DNA of 64,000 bases, from contig NZ_KV878783.1 of assembly GCF_001890765.1 (NCBI RefSeq), positions 1,279,614-1,343,613 of the forward strand, read 5' to 3'. Under the pieces are notes generated by a model. That model was not told where the DNA came from and ran no database searches. It worked only from the letters and a program-made list of their open reading frames with translations. Numbering within the stretch: position 1 is the first letter of the stretch; every line of letters begins with the position of its first letter. Both the position numbers and the translations under genes were made by a program. Source of the DNA: Spirulina major PCC 6313. GTDB lineage: Bacteria > Cyanobacteriota > Cyanobacteriia > Cyanobacteriales > Spirulinaceae. Below are positions 17,514 to 26,604 of this stretch, one piece after another.

Positions 17514-20378
17514 TTATTTCGCCTCCATCCAGTTTGCGCCAGCGTGGATGTCTACATTGAGGGGAACATCTAGGGTTAACGCGGCGGCCATGACGGAGCG
17601 GATTAGGGGTTCAAGGCTGTCCCATTCGTCGGGGGGAACTTCGAGGACGAGTTCATCATGGACTTGGAGGAGGAGGTTGGCGCGGTAGGGTTCGAGGGCG
17701 CGATGGAGGTTGACCATGGCGATTTTGATGATGTCGGCGCTGGAGCCTTGGATCGGGGCGTTGGCGGCGGCGCGGAGCAGTTGAGAATCACCCAGGGACA
17801 GGCGTTTGAGGGACTCTAGATCGATCGCATCGGGATCACTGCCCCGGAGGGCGGTGACGGAGCGATCGCCAAAATTAAAATAGCGTCGCCGTTTGAGGAG
17901 GGTTTCCACATAACCGAGGGCGATCGCTTGGCGTTTTTGGCGTTCTAAATAGGCGAACACCTGGGCATAGCGATCGCGATAACGGTCGATAAACTCGCGC
18001 CCCTCCGTCGCACTCACCCCTGCTTCGCGCGCAAACCGCTGCGCCCCCATGCCATAAATCACCCCAAAATTAATCGTTTTCCCCAACCGCCGCTGATCGG
18101 GGGTCACCTCGTCTGTGTCAAACAGGAGCCGCGCCGTCACCGCATGGACATCATCGCCGCGTTGGTAAGCATCGAGGAGGATCGGTTCTTGGCTGAGGTG
18201 GGCGAGGATGCGCAGTTCGATTTGGGAATAGTCCGCCGCGACGAGGAGCCAGCCCTGACGGGGAAGGAAGGCTTGGCGAATTTGGCGGGAAAATTCGCTG
18301 CGGATCGGGATGTTTTGCAGGTTGGGGTTAGAGGAAGAGAGCCGCCCGGTACTGGTAACGGCTTGGTTAAAATCCGTATGGATGCGATCGCTGTCCGGGT
18401 TCACCAACAGGGGCAACGCATCCACATAGGTAGACTTCAACTTTGACAAGGTGCGATAGTTCAAAATGCAATCAATCACCGGATGATCCCCCTGTAATTT
18501 TTCCAAGGTGGCGTGATCCGTGGAATACCCGGTTTTTGTTTTTCGACTTTTACGGGTACTTAACCCCAAGGTTTCAAATAATAGTTGGCTCAGTTGTTTG
18601 GGCGATCCTAAGTTAAACTCTTCTCCCGCATCCTCGTAGGCTTGGGTTTCAATGGCGGCGAGTTGGTGGGCTAACTGGTCGGAGAGGGTTTTTAAATAGT
18701 CTTGATTGATACGAATTCCCAGGGATTCCATATCAGCCAAAACCCGCTCTAGGGGTAATTCCACCTGATCAAACAGCCTTTCTAGTTCCGGAAGGTGCTG
18801 TAATTCCGCTCGCAACGGTTCCACCAGTTGATAGGTGGCGTAGGCATCTAAACCGCAATACATCGCGATTGTTTCGATGGGTTGATCGGCAATGGTTTGA
18901 CCTTTGGGAATATTGAGATCGCTGTAATGTTGGGCTTCAATATCGCCTAAATAGCGGTGGGAAAGGGCTGTTAAATTATGTTCACCATCGGGGCGCAGCA
19001 CATAACTGGCAAGCATGGGATCAAACACAACGCCGTTTAATTCCAGGCCATGATGTTTCAAAACAAGGCGGTCAAATTTGGCGTTTTGGAAGACTTTCGG
19101 ATAGTCGGCACTGGTGAGGATGGGGGCGAGGTGCGATCGCACCCTATCCCAGCTTAATTGTTCGCCCTGGGTATGGCCGATGGGAATATAGGCGACTTGA
19201 TCCGGGTCGGTTCCCCAACAACAGCCTAGGCCGACGAGGTGGGCGGTGTGGGTGTCGAGGCCGGTGGTTTCGGTGTCCCAGGCGACGGGGTGGGCGGGGT
19301 CGGTGCAGGTTTGGAGTGTGGTGATTAGGGCGGCGAGTTTGGTGTCGCTGTTGATGATCTGGGGGGTAATGGCGGCGGGTTGAACGGCTTGGGCGGCTTG
19401 GGTTTCGGCGTAGGTAAAAAAGGCGATGTCGTCCGCTTCGACCGTGGGGCTGGGGTCAGTGCTGCCGAATTGCTGCTGCCATTGGTCGAACTGTCGAGCG
19501 AGTTGGTTGAGTTCGAGGCGTTGGAGTTCGGGGAGAATCCTGTCGCGATCGAGGCTGGGGAGGGTGAGGTCGGGGAGGGTGACGCTGAGGGGTACAGCTT
19601 GATTGATGGTGGCCAGTTGTTGGGAGAGGAGGGCGTTGGCGCGATCGCGCTCTAGTCGTCCCTGCACCGCCCCGGTGATCTCGTCGAGATGGTCATACAC
19701 CGCCGTGAGGGTGTCGTACTGAGCGAGCAACTTCTGGGCGGTTTTTTCCCCCACGCCCAACACCCCCGGAATATCATCGGATTTATCGCCACAGAGGGCT
19801 TTGTAGTCGATCACCTGATCGGGACGTACCCCGAATTTTTCGCGCACGAGGGCTTCGTTGTATTCCGTGGCTCCGGCGATGCTGCTTTTTGTGAATCGAT
19901 GTTCAAAATAAAGGATGCTGATTGCGGCGTGATCATCCACGAGTTGGAACAGATCGCGATCGCCACTGAGAATTTTCACCCCCACCCCGGCGGCTTTGCC
20001 CTGCCGCGCTAGGGTTCCCAAAATATCATCCGCTTCGTAGCCGGCTTGGGTGAGCACCGGAATCTGCATCAGGGCGAGGAGGGCTTGGAGATTTTCAAGA
20101 TCGGGGAGGAAGTCGTCTGGGGGGGGCTTGCGGCTGCCTTTGTACTGGTCGTAGAGTTCGTGGCGGAAGGTGGGTTCTCTGCGGTCGAAGGCGATCGCTA
20201 AATAGTCCGGTTGATGGGCCTGCATTGTCTGCAAGAGGGCTTTGAGGAACCCAAAACAGACGTTGGTGGGAATGCCGCTCGCCGTGCGGAGGCCGCCGCT
20301 ACTACTTTTTGCAAAGGCGTAGTAGGAGCGAAAGGCGAGGGAATGGCCATCAATGAGCAGGAGCGTGGAAGAGGTCAA
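17514..20378 (-). CDS. polA: DNA polymerase I
   Basis: A 954-residue family A polymerase with all three domains. The 5'-3' exonuclease (about 1-300) has GYEADDILGTLA and GDRDLFQLV. The 3'-5' exonuclease (about 345-530) keeps the DxE metal ligands in WDTETTGLD near residue 366, so proofreading should be active. The polymerase has DYSQIELR (about 713), the O-helix region RRLGKTINFGVIYGMG and VHDELVLEVP (about 904). It fills gaps and removes RNA primers in replication and repair. The length is normal. The two copies of the hairpin repeat lie on either side of the block it forms with the following genes. Confidence 0.97.
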   Translation of the reverse strand: MTSSTLLLIDGHSLAFRSYYAFAKSSSGGLRTASGIPTNVCFGFLKALLQTMQAHQPDYLAIAFDRREPTFRHELYDQYKGSRKPPPDDFLPDLENLQALLALMQIPVLTQAGYEADDILGTLARQGKAAGVGVKILSGDRDLFQLVDDHAAISILYFEHRFTKSSIAGATEYNEALVREKFGVRPDQVIDYKALCGDKSDDIPGVLGVGEKTAQKLLAQYDTLTAVYDHLDEITGAVQGRLERDRANALLSQQLATINQAVPLSVTLPDLTLPSLDRDRILPELQRLELNQLARQFDQWQQQFGSTDPSPTVEADDIAFFTYAETQAAQAVQPAAITPQIINSDTKLAALITTLQTCTDPAHPVAWDTETTGLDTHTAHLVGLGCCWGTDPDQVAYIPIGHTQGEQLSWDRVRSHLAPILTSADYPKVFQNAKFDRLVLKHHGLELNGVVFDPMLASYVLRPDGEHNLTALSHRYLGDIEAQHYSDLNIPKGQTIADQPIETIAMYCGLDAYATYQLVEPLRAELQHLPELERLFDQVELPLERVLADMESLGIRINQDYLKTLSDQLAHQLAAIETQAYEDAGEEFNLGSPKQLSQLLFETLGLSTRKSRKTKTGYSTDHATLEKLQGDHPVIDCILNYRTLSKLKSTYVDALPLLVNPDSDRIHTDFNQAVTSTGRLSSSNPNLQNIPIRSEFSRQIRQAFLPRQGWLLVAADYSQIELRILAHLSQEPILLDAYQRGDDVHAVTARLLFDTDEVTPDQRRLGKTINFGVIYGMGAQRFAREAGVSATEGREFIDRYRDRYAQVFAYLERQKRQAIALGYVETLLKRRRYFNFGDRSVTALRGSDPDAIDLESLKRLSLGDSQLLRAAANAPIQGSSADIIKIAMVNLHRALEPYRANLLLQVHDELVLEVPPDEWDSLEPLIRSVMAAALTLDVPLNVDIHAGANWMEAK

Positions 20379-20462
20379 GGCACGATTTGGATCAAGAACA
20401 CCCCATTTATCCTAAGCGATCGCGCTGCCTTCTCTGGTTAGAATCCGCTGCGGGATTTCCGA

Positions 20463-20657
20463 TTAGCCGTCTACCTGCTCAATCCAGTTGCGGCACTTGT
20501 GCCACACTTCAAGCTCAGATTTCCATTTTTCCATCTCAATGCGGAGGCGAGTGGGGTCCCCTACATAGGTATCGAGGATGCACTTGCGTTTCTCGATTTT
20601 GGTCTCAAGGGTTGAGGTTTCTTGAGCGATCGCATGTTGAATCTCGGCAAGTTTCAT
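20463..20657 (-). CDS. Small coiled-coil protein, unknown
   Basis: A 64-residue, charged, helical protein (MKLAEIQHAIAQETSTLETK at the start, a single coiled coil, then two Trp-containing helices). It lies 84 bases upstream of polA on the same strand and could share its transcript. There is no recognisable family or strong ribosome site, so it may be a genuine small cyanobacterial protein or a chance frame. The absence of a better frame on either strand and the ATG start favour coding. Confidence 0.5.
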   Translation of the reverse strand: MKLAEIQHAIAQETSTLETKIEKRKCILDTYVGDPTRLRIEMEKWKSELEVWHKCRNWIEQVDG

Positions 20658-20896
20658 GGCAGGGAGGGCTGTACTGGGTAGGGTAATTGTTACAAATTTG
20701 TTAAATTAAATCACAGAATAGCATCAAAACTTGGTCTAAAGTGCAAGGCTCTTTGAGATCGTCCCAGAGCGTATCATTGACTTCAAGCTAGCCCCCATTG
20801 CCCCCAGTCACTCGGTTCCAAATTCCTCGATTTTCACCGGTTGATCACCGTTTATCATCCATTCAACGACTATCCTACTCGCTGACTATCATCACT

Positions 20897-22234
20897 ATGT
20901 TTTTCATCCGACGTTGTGCGATCGCCCTCTCTTGTGGAGTGCTCATCCAAGGCATAGCTGATCCGGCCCGCGCCCAGCTAGAGCGTGAGCCGTCCCGACC
21001 TGTTGCCCAAATCCCCGCCCAGAATTCGGGGTTATCCGTGGTCGAGTACAAAGTCGTTCAGGAGTTAAACCGGGCCCGCTCCAATCCTCAACGGTATGCC
21101 CAATGGCTCACCACCCTCCGCACCTACTACAGCGACAATCAACTCCTCTTTCCCGGTGAAGACCCCATCACCCTCGCCGAAGGGGTGGAAGCTCTCGATG
21201 AAGCGATCGCCGTCCTCCAAACCTTTCGCCCCGCCCTTCCCCTCGATGTGTCCCCCGGCTTGAGCAATGCCTCAGCCACCGCCCTCAGCGCAGCCATGAC
21301 CGGCACAATCCTCGCCAACAACGCCACCACCTTCACCCAAAGCATCGGCGGCACGCCCAGCCCGCTCCTCCTTGTGGCTCGTTTACTCATTGATGATGGT
21401 CAAGGCAATCGCCCCCGCCGCCAAGCCCTCTTCGACCCTGCCTATCGGATCGTCGGCGTAGCCTGTGAGGCCGAAAGCGGCTCAACGGCCCAAACCTGCG
21501 TGATTACCTATGCCGGATCAGCGAGCGATCGCATTCCCACCCAAATCACCGCACTCCCTCCCGTTACGCCCCAAGTTCCTGAAACCCCTGAAATTCCTGA
21601 AGTTCCTGTAACGCCCCAAGTTCCCGAAACCCCTGAAGTTCCTGAAGTTCCTGTAACGCCCGAAACCCCTGAAACCCCTGAAATTCCTGAAACGCCCCAA
21701 GTTCCTGAAACCCCTGAAACGCCCGAAATTCCTGAAACGCCCGAAATTCCTGAAACCCCTGAAGTTCCCAGCACCACAGCCCTACCAACCCCCGAAGATC
21801 CCAACGGTAGCGACATTGCTGCCCAACCCAGTACCACCACCAACCCAAACCCCCCCCCCGAAACCCGCAACCCTGAAATTGCCAGCCTGATCAATCCCGA
21901 TCCTCAAAGTATCTCTCAGGGTTTTCTCTTGCTCCGTCAAGGCACTCTCGAAAACAACGATCGGCAGTACGAAGATGGGAGCTTTTATGATGAACATTTA
22001 TTTGAAGGGCAAGCGGGACAATCGATCACGATTCAACTCCGGAGCAATGAGTTTGATACCTTTCTCGCTGTCTTTAATGAAAGTGGTTTAGAAATTCTGG
22101 CCCAAAACGATGATGCGAATGGTGAAAGTAATTCCAGCGTTACCATTACCCTCCCCTATAACGGCATCTATCGCATTTTTGTGAATGGGTACGGCAATGA
22201 CGATCTTGGTCAATATACGATCACGATTCGCTAG
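20897..22234 (+). CDS. Secreted CAP-domain protein with proline repeats and PPC domain
   Basis: Starting at ATG 20897 the protein is 445 residues, with an export signal (MFFIRRCAIALSCGVLIQGI, cleavage probably after PARA). The longer frame to 20798 would hide the signal. Residues about 45-210 are a CAP/SCP-like domain (VVEYKVVQELNRARSNPQRYA). About 220-295 are a repeat tract of PETPEIPE/PEVPVTPQ units. After a short linker comes a pre-peptidase C-terminal-like beta-sandwich (LFEGQAGQSITIQLRSNEFD and YRIFVNGYGNDDLGQYTITIR). Such proteins act outside the cytoplasm, at the envelope or in the medium. The activity of bacterial CAP domains is largely unknown. Confidence 0.82.
   Translation: MFFIRRCAIALSCGVLIQGIADPARAQLEREPSRPVAQIPAQNSGLSVVEYKVVQELNRARSNPQRYAQWLTTLRTYYSDNQLLFPGEDPITLAEGVEALDEAIAVLQTFRPALPLDVSPGLSNASATALSAAMTGTILANNATTFTQSIGGTPSPLLLVARLLIDDGQGNRPRRQALFDPAYRIVGVACEAESGSTAQTCVITYAGSASDRIPTQITALPPVTPQVPETPEIPEVPVTPQVPETPEVPEVPVTPETPETPEIPETPQVPETPETPEIPETPEIPETPEVPSTTALPTPEDPNGSDIAAQPSTTTNPNPPPETRNPEIASLINPDPQSISQGFLLLRQGTLENNDRQYEDGSFYDEHLFEGQAGQSITIQLRSNEFDTFLAVFNESGLEILAQNDDANGESNSSVTITLPYNGIYRIFVNGYGNDDLGQYTITIR
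21574..21770 (+). repeat. In-frame PEx-PE micro-repeat tract
   Basis: About 200 bases of 9- to 12-base units such as CCTGAAATT and CCTGAAACG, often grouped as longer 27- to 48-base blocks. They encode Pro-Glu-Thr/Ile/Val triplets inside the CAP/PPC gene. All units are multiples of three, so slippage would change linker length without a frameshift. Confidence 0.85.
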
Positions 22235-22258
22235 AGGCGTGACACACCTTCATCGGTA

Positions 22259-22411
22259 GGTTACGGCTGATCCATAACCCCAGCAGCGATTCCTCCCCGT
22301 CGGGGATTGAAATCCCCGCCTCACAGCGAAAACCCGTTCACACGGGTTCCAGAGTGGGCATCAGCCCACTTTCGCTCTGAGCCAAGAACTTCAGTGCTTG
22401 GCGGATCGGGG
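22259..22411 (-). repeat. 150-bp hairpin-rich dispersed repeat, copy B
   Basis: The inverted partner of 17316-17468 fills most of the 377-base gap between the CAP/PPC gene and the aminotransferase. The same chain of palindromes is present, here CCAAGCACTGAAGTTCTTGG with one mismatch. Its other hairpins are better paired than those of copy A (GTGGGCTGATGCCCAC is perfect), so neither copy is a simple decayed version of the other. Confidence 0.85.
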
Positions 22412-22611
22412 TGGGGTTTGGGGTAAGGATAATGCGTGAACAAGCTGTAAAGCCTGATTGTAGCTGTGCCATGGCACTAGGGGGTGCGATCGCTCATCTT
22501 GCCGCCTTCTGTTGATCGGGGGGTGAACGGGATGCGATCGCGGGTTTGCCATGGCGATCGCATCCCAATTCCTCATGATCAACCGGGACAAGATCCGGCC
22601 CCGCGATCGTC

Positions 22612-23775
22612 CTAACGCCCCAACACTTGGCCCAACGCCGTCAGCACCGTTTCCACATTGTCAGGGCGGCTATTCGTGCCCATCAAGCCAATGCGCCACA
22701 CCTGGCCGCTCAGTTCCCCTAGGCCGTTGCCAATTTCGAGGTTGTATTCATCCAAGAGGCGGCGCGTCACCGCCTTCGCATCCACCCCATCGGGAACCCG
22801 CACCGTGGTTAGGGTCGGGAGGCGATAGGCCCGCTCCACATGACAGCGCAGGCCCAACGCCTCTAAACCATCCCATAACTGTTCGGCATTGCGTTGATGG
22901 CGGGCCCACACCTGCTCTAGCCCTTCTTCGGACAGGAGACGGAGAGCCTCACGAATCGCATAGGTCATGTTGACCGGGGCCGTGTGGTGATAGACCCGAC
23001 CATTGCCCCAATAGTTACGGAGCATGGACATATCTAAATACCAGTTGGCGACTTTAGTGCTGCGATTGTCGAGTTTTGCGAGGGCGCGGGGGCCCATGGT
23101 GAAGGGGGAAATTCCGGGGGGGCAGCTTAACCCTTTTTGGCTACAACTGTAGGCGAGATCTACATTCCATTCATCGAGGAAGAGGGGCACAGCCCCAAGG
23201 CTAGTGACAGTATCCACGAGCAAGAGGCAGTCAAATTCGCGACAGAGAGAACCAATCCCTTCGAGGGGTTGCCGCGCTCCGGTGGAGGTTTCAGCATGGA
23301 CGAGGGCGAGGACTTGGGGGCGGCATTCTTCGAGGGCGGTGCGGAGTTCAGCGAGGCTAAACACATCCCCCCAGGATTTATGAAGGGTGCGCACGTCGGC
23401 CCGGTAGCGCCCCGCCATATCCACGAGACGATGCCCGAAGTACCCCGATACTCCAACGAGGACGCGATCGCCCGGCTCCACCACATTCGCTAAGGTGGCT
23501 TCCATTGCCGCCGACCCCGTGCCGCTGATCGGAAGGGTCATCGGGTTGGTGGTTTGCCAGGTGTAGCGCAGCAGGCTTTGCACCTCGTCCATCAGTTGGA
23601 GATAGGCAGGGTCGAGGTGGCCAATGGGTTGGCGGTTCAAGGCCGCAAGTACCGCTGGGTCTGCGTTGGAGGGGCCAGGGCCTAAGAGGAGGCGGGTGGG
23701 GACGTTGAGGGGGGCGAGGTGGAGGTGATCCTGTTGATTGACCGTGGGGGCCGTCAGGGGTTGGGGGGAAGCCAT
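22612..23775 (-). CDS. Class V aminotransferase (alanine/serine-glyoxylate type)
   Basis: A 387-residue PLP enzyme of the alanine-glyoxylate/serine-glyoxylate family. The N-terminus has the LLLGPGPSNADPAVL signature. The middle has HAETSTGARQPLEGI and LLVDTVTSLGAVP. The PLP lysine is in SCSQKGLSCPPG (about residue 200). It converts glyoxylate to glycine using alanine or serine as amino donor, serving photorespiratory glycolate metabolism. Cyanobacterial copies were long annotated as soluble hydrogenase 42-kDa subunit, a name not supported by the fold. It is divergent from lysS across 282 bases. Confidence 0.92.
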   Translation of the reverse strand: MASPQPLTAPTVNQQDHLHLAPLNVPTRLLLGPGPSNADPAVLAALNRQPIGHLDPAYLQLMDEVQSLLRYTWQTTNPMTLPISGTGSAAMEATLANVVEPGDRVLVGVSGYFGHRLVDMAGRYRADVRTLHKSWGDVFSLAELRTALEECRPQVLALVHAETSTGARQPLEGIGSLCREFDCLLLVDTVTSLGAVPLFLDEWNVDLAYSCSQKGLSCPPGISPFTMGPRALAKLDNRSTKVANWYLDMSMLRNYWGNGRVYHHTAPVNMTYAIREALRLLSEEGLEQVWARHQRNAEQLWDGLEALGLRCHVERAYRLPTLTTVRVPDGVDAKAVTRRLLDEYNLEIGNGLGELSGQVWRIGLMGTNSRPDNVETVLTALGQVLGR

Positions 23776-23985
23776 GGATTTTTGTTAAATTTGTTACCGT
23801 TCATTTCTTATTATCGGAGTCATTGCTCCCTTTTGTCTTTGAATTTTAGTTAACGTTTGGGGCGGGGATGGAGGGGCGATCGCACCGATTGATGATCGCT
23901 CAACCCTATACAGGAATTTGGTTCTAGGGTATAGTGGTCTCTGCTTAATTGACCGAATCGGCTCGCATAAATGTCGGAATTTTGC

Positions 23986-23991
23986 TATAAT
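23986..23991 (+). promoter_or_regulatory. Candidate -10 box upstream of lysS
   Basis: A TATAAT hexamer lies 67 bases before the lysS ATG in the gap shared with the divergent aminotransferase gene. No consensus -35 is at the right distance, so this is a weak call. Confidence 0.35.
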
Positions 23992-24057
23992 TGAATAGAA
24001 AATCAACACATCAACGCTTCCGTCTCCCTTGCCCAACCTCTACACCCTAATTAACCT

Positions 24058-25767
24058 ATGGCTGCTGACACCAATCCCGCTCAATCCACGCTAGCCGACA
24101 TCCGCGCCACCCGCCTCGAAAAGATCGATCAACTCCAAGCCGAAGGGATGAACCCCTACGCCTACCGGTGGGAATCCACCCACCACGCCGCTGAGTTGCA
24201 GGCCAAATACGCCGACCTGGCCCCGGAAGCGGAAGTGGAAGATCCTGTGGCGATCGCAGGTCGGATTATGGCGCGACGGGTCTTCGGAAAATTGGCATTT
24301 TTCACCCTCCAAGACGAGAGCGGCACGATTCAGCTTTACTTTGACAAAAAGCGCGTCACCGCCCACATGGAAGACCGCCCCAACGCCTTCAACCTCCTCA
24401 AAAAACTCACCGACGTAGGCGACATCATCGGTGTGACCGGCACGATCCGCCGTACCCAAAAAGGCGAACTCTCCGTCAACGTCAGCACCTACACGATGCT
24501 GACCAAATCCCTGCTGCCCCTCCCCGACAAATGGCACGGCCTCACCGACACGGAAAAACGCTACCGCCAACGCTACGTTGACCTCATCGTTAACCCGAAC
24601 GTGCGCGAAACCTTCCGCCGCCGCGCCAAAATCACCGCCGCCATCCGTCGCTACCTCGACGACCACGACTTCATCGAAATCGAAACCCCCGTCCTGCAAA
24701 GTGAAGCCGGCGGCGCAGAAGCTCGCCCCTTCATCACCTACCACAACACCTTGCAGATGGATTTGTATCTGCGCATTGCCACGGAACTGCACCTCAAGCG
24801 GTTGATCGTGGGCGGCTTTGAAAAGGTGTTTGAATTGGGGCGGATTTTCCGGAATGAAGGGGTTTCGACCCGCCACAATCCGGAATTCACCTCCATTGAA
24901 ATCTACCAAGCCTATGCCGACTATCACGACATGATGGCCCTCACGGAAGCCCTCGTCACCACCGCCGCTCAGGAGGTGCTCGGTACGCTCAAACTCCAAT
25001 ACCAAGGCACAGCGGTTGATCTCACCCCGCCCTGGCGACGGGTGACGATGCACGATGCAGTACGGGAGGCGACGGGGGTTGATTTGACGGCGTTTAGTGA
25101 TGTGGGTGAGGCGATCGCAGCCGCCCAAGCCGTGGGCATTCATGTGCCGGACGATTGCGCCAGCATCGGGAATCTCCTCAATGCCGCCTTCGAGCAAAAA
25201 GTAGAAGCCACCCTCATTCAACCCACCTTTATCATTGACTATCCCCTGGAAATTTCGCCCCTGACGAAACCCCACCGGGAAAAAGCGGGCCTCGTGGAGC
25301 GGTTTGAATTGTTCATTGTCGGACGGGAAACGGCCAATAGCTTTTCGGAACTCACTGATCCTATCGACCAACGGCAACGTCTCGAAGCCCAGGCTGCGAA
25401 AAAGGCGGCGGGGGATGTGGAGGCCCATGGCGTGGATGAGGATTTTCTCGCGGCGTTGGAATATGGGATGCCGCCGACGGGGGGATTAGGAATTGGGATT
25501 GATCGCCTGGTGATGGTGCTGACCGATGCGCCAAGTATCCGGGATGTGATTGCGTTTCCGCTGTTGAAAAACACCAGCGCGGCGATCGCTTCAGCGGACT
25601 ACGACGCGGAAAAAAAAATCCTCAAAGTGACCTTTAACCAAGGCAGCGTTTACCACTACAACGATGTGCCGCCCGACCTCTATCACGCGCTCAAACAAGC
25701 GCCGTCCCTCGGTCAATTTTTTAATGCACATATCCGCGAACAGTATGGATGCGATCGCATTGTTTAA
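24058..25767 (+). CDS. lysS: Lysyl-tRNA synthetase with C-terminal KTSC domain
   Basis: A 569-residue class II LysRS. An OB-fold anticodon-binding domain (about 55-150) precedes the catalytic core with motif 2 ([14 protein letters not shown], about 262) and motif 3 ([11 protein letters not shown], about 478). It charges tRNA-Lys with lysine using ATP. Directly after the usual bacterial ending (VIAFPLLK, about 505) there is an extra 65-residue KTSC domain, recognised by [20 protein letters not shown] and [11 protein letters not shown] with its central YxY. Pfam named that domain for this position and suggested RNA binding. A hairpin terminator follows. Confidence 0.96.
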   Translation: MAADTNPAQSTLADIRATRLEKIDQLQAEGMNPYAYRWESTHHAAELQAKYADLAPEAEVEDPVAIAGRIMARRVFGKLAFFTLQDESGTIQLYFDKKRVTAHMEDRPNAFNLLKKLTDVGDIIGVTGTIRRTQKGELSVNVSTYTMLTKSLLPLPDKWHGLTDTEKRYRQRYVDLIVNPNVRETFRRRAKITAAIRRYLDDHDFIEIETPVLQSEAGGAEARPFITYHNTLQMDLYLRIATELHLKRLIVGGFEKVFELGRIFRNEGVSTRHNPEFTSIEIYQAYADYHDMMALTEALVTTAAQEVLGTLKLQYQGTAVDLTPPWRRVTMHDAVREATGVDLTAFSDVGEAIAAAQAVGIHVPDDCASIGNLLNAAFEQKVEATLIQPTFIIDYPLEISPLTKPHREKAGLVERFELFIVGRETANSFSELTDPIDQRQRLEAQAAKKAAGDVEAHGVDEDFLAALEYGMPPTGGLGIGIDRLVMVLTDAPSIRDVIAFPLLKNTSAAIASADYDAEKKILKVTFNQGSVYHYNDVPPDLYHALKQAPSLGQFFNAHIREQYGCDRIV

Positions 25768-25774
25768 CACTGCC

Positions 25775-25808
25775 TCAATCACCCCATCCCGTGGGAGGGG
25801 GTGATTGA
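25775..25808. terminator. Bidirectional terminator between lysS and the SDR gene
   Basis: The arms TCAATCACCCC and GGGGTGATTGA form a perfect 11-bp stem around a 12-base loop, between two convergent genes. An A-rich tail follows on the plus strand. On the minus strand the stem follows the SDR stop within a few bases. Confidence 0.7.
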
Positions 25809-25811
25809 AAA

Positions 25812-26441
25812 CTAATAGGACAGACTGATGGCTTGATGGAGTGAGACACGATCGCTCAATTGTTTGAGGATAAAATCTGCCACATCGGGCCGGGAAATTT
25901 TGAGGGCGGACGTGCGATCCGTGCCGGGGAAGCCGTAGCGATAATGGCCGGTGCGATCGCCCTCCACAAAGGCCCCCGGTCGGACAATCGTCCAATCCAA
26001 CCCGCTGGCTCGCACATCCTGCTCCTGCCGCTCATGATCCGCAAAAACATAGCGCAAGATTAGCCCAAACATGATGCGTTTCCAGAAAAAGTTGAGGCTG
26101 CCCCAACTCTCCCCAGCACCGAGGGTAGTTTGACAGATCAGTCGCCGCACCCCCGTCCGCTGCATCGCTTCGATAATGTGGCGGGTTCCCTGCGATCGCA
26201 CCGTGCCGGTGAGTTGTTGTCCTGATCCGAGGGTGCAGATGACGACATCTTGACCCTGCACCGCTTGCTCGACGGTGGCGCGATCGAACACGTCACCGGG
26301 AAACAGGTGCAAATGGGGGTGCTGAAGACCGAGGCCGGACGGGTTGCGGGCAAAGGCAGTGACGTGATGGCCTTGCGCCAAGGCTTGGGTCACCACATGG
26401 CGACCAACTGTACCCGTTGCGCCAAAAATCAAAAGTTTCAT
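25812..26441 (-). CDS. Atypical short-chain dehydrogenase (NAD(P)-binding)
   Basis: A 209-residue single-domain Rossmann protein of the atypical SDR/BLVRB-like group. The N-terminal GATGTVG nucleotide motif (residues 7-13) follows a beta strand. VVICTLGSG (about 66) and GLDWTIVRPGAF (about 148) are family landmarks. The Tyr-x3-Lys pair of classical SDRs is not evident, so it may be a reductase of the flavin/biliverdin kind or a regulatory NAD(P)H sensor. The substrate is unknown. It is divergent from an AraC regulator across 163 bases, a common pairing of target and regulator. Confidence 0.82.
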   Translation of the reverse strand: MKLLIFGATGTVGRHVVTQALAQGHHVTAFARNPSGLGLQHPHLHLFPGDVFDRATVEQAVQGQDVVICTLGSGQQLTGTVRSQGTRHIIEAMQRTGVRRLICQTTLGAGESWGSLNFFWKRIMFGLILRYVFADHERQEQDVRASGLDWTIVRPGAFVEGDRTGHYRYGFPGTDRTSALKISRPDVADFILKQLSDRVSLHQAISLSY

Positions 26442-26604
26442 AAGATGTGCTCGTAAACAACATCCTTAGCTTAGGCAGGACAAGGGTTTGAGACTATCTG
26501 TTTCTTGCGGAGCTTGTACAATCGTGCGGTGAGTTGTGCCTGTTGACCCAGTGGGGCGATCGCACCCTTGACTATGATGGGAAAAAATTCCCGTCAAGAG
26601 TCCC

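Noticed and set aside
21574-21770. CRISPR array in the repeat-rich stretch
   Set aside because: Units are short, contiguous and in frame within a coding gene, with no spacers.
24091-25428. 445-codon open frame on the minus strand inside lysS
   Set aside because: It is antisense to a complete LysRS and rich in Gly, Val and His from codon shadowing; no domain or start signal.
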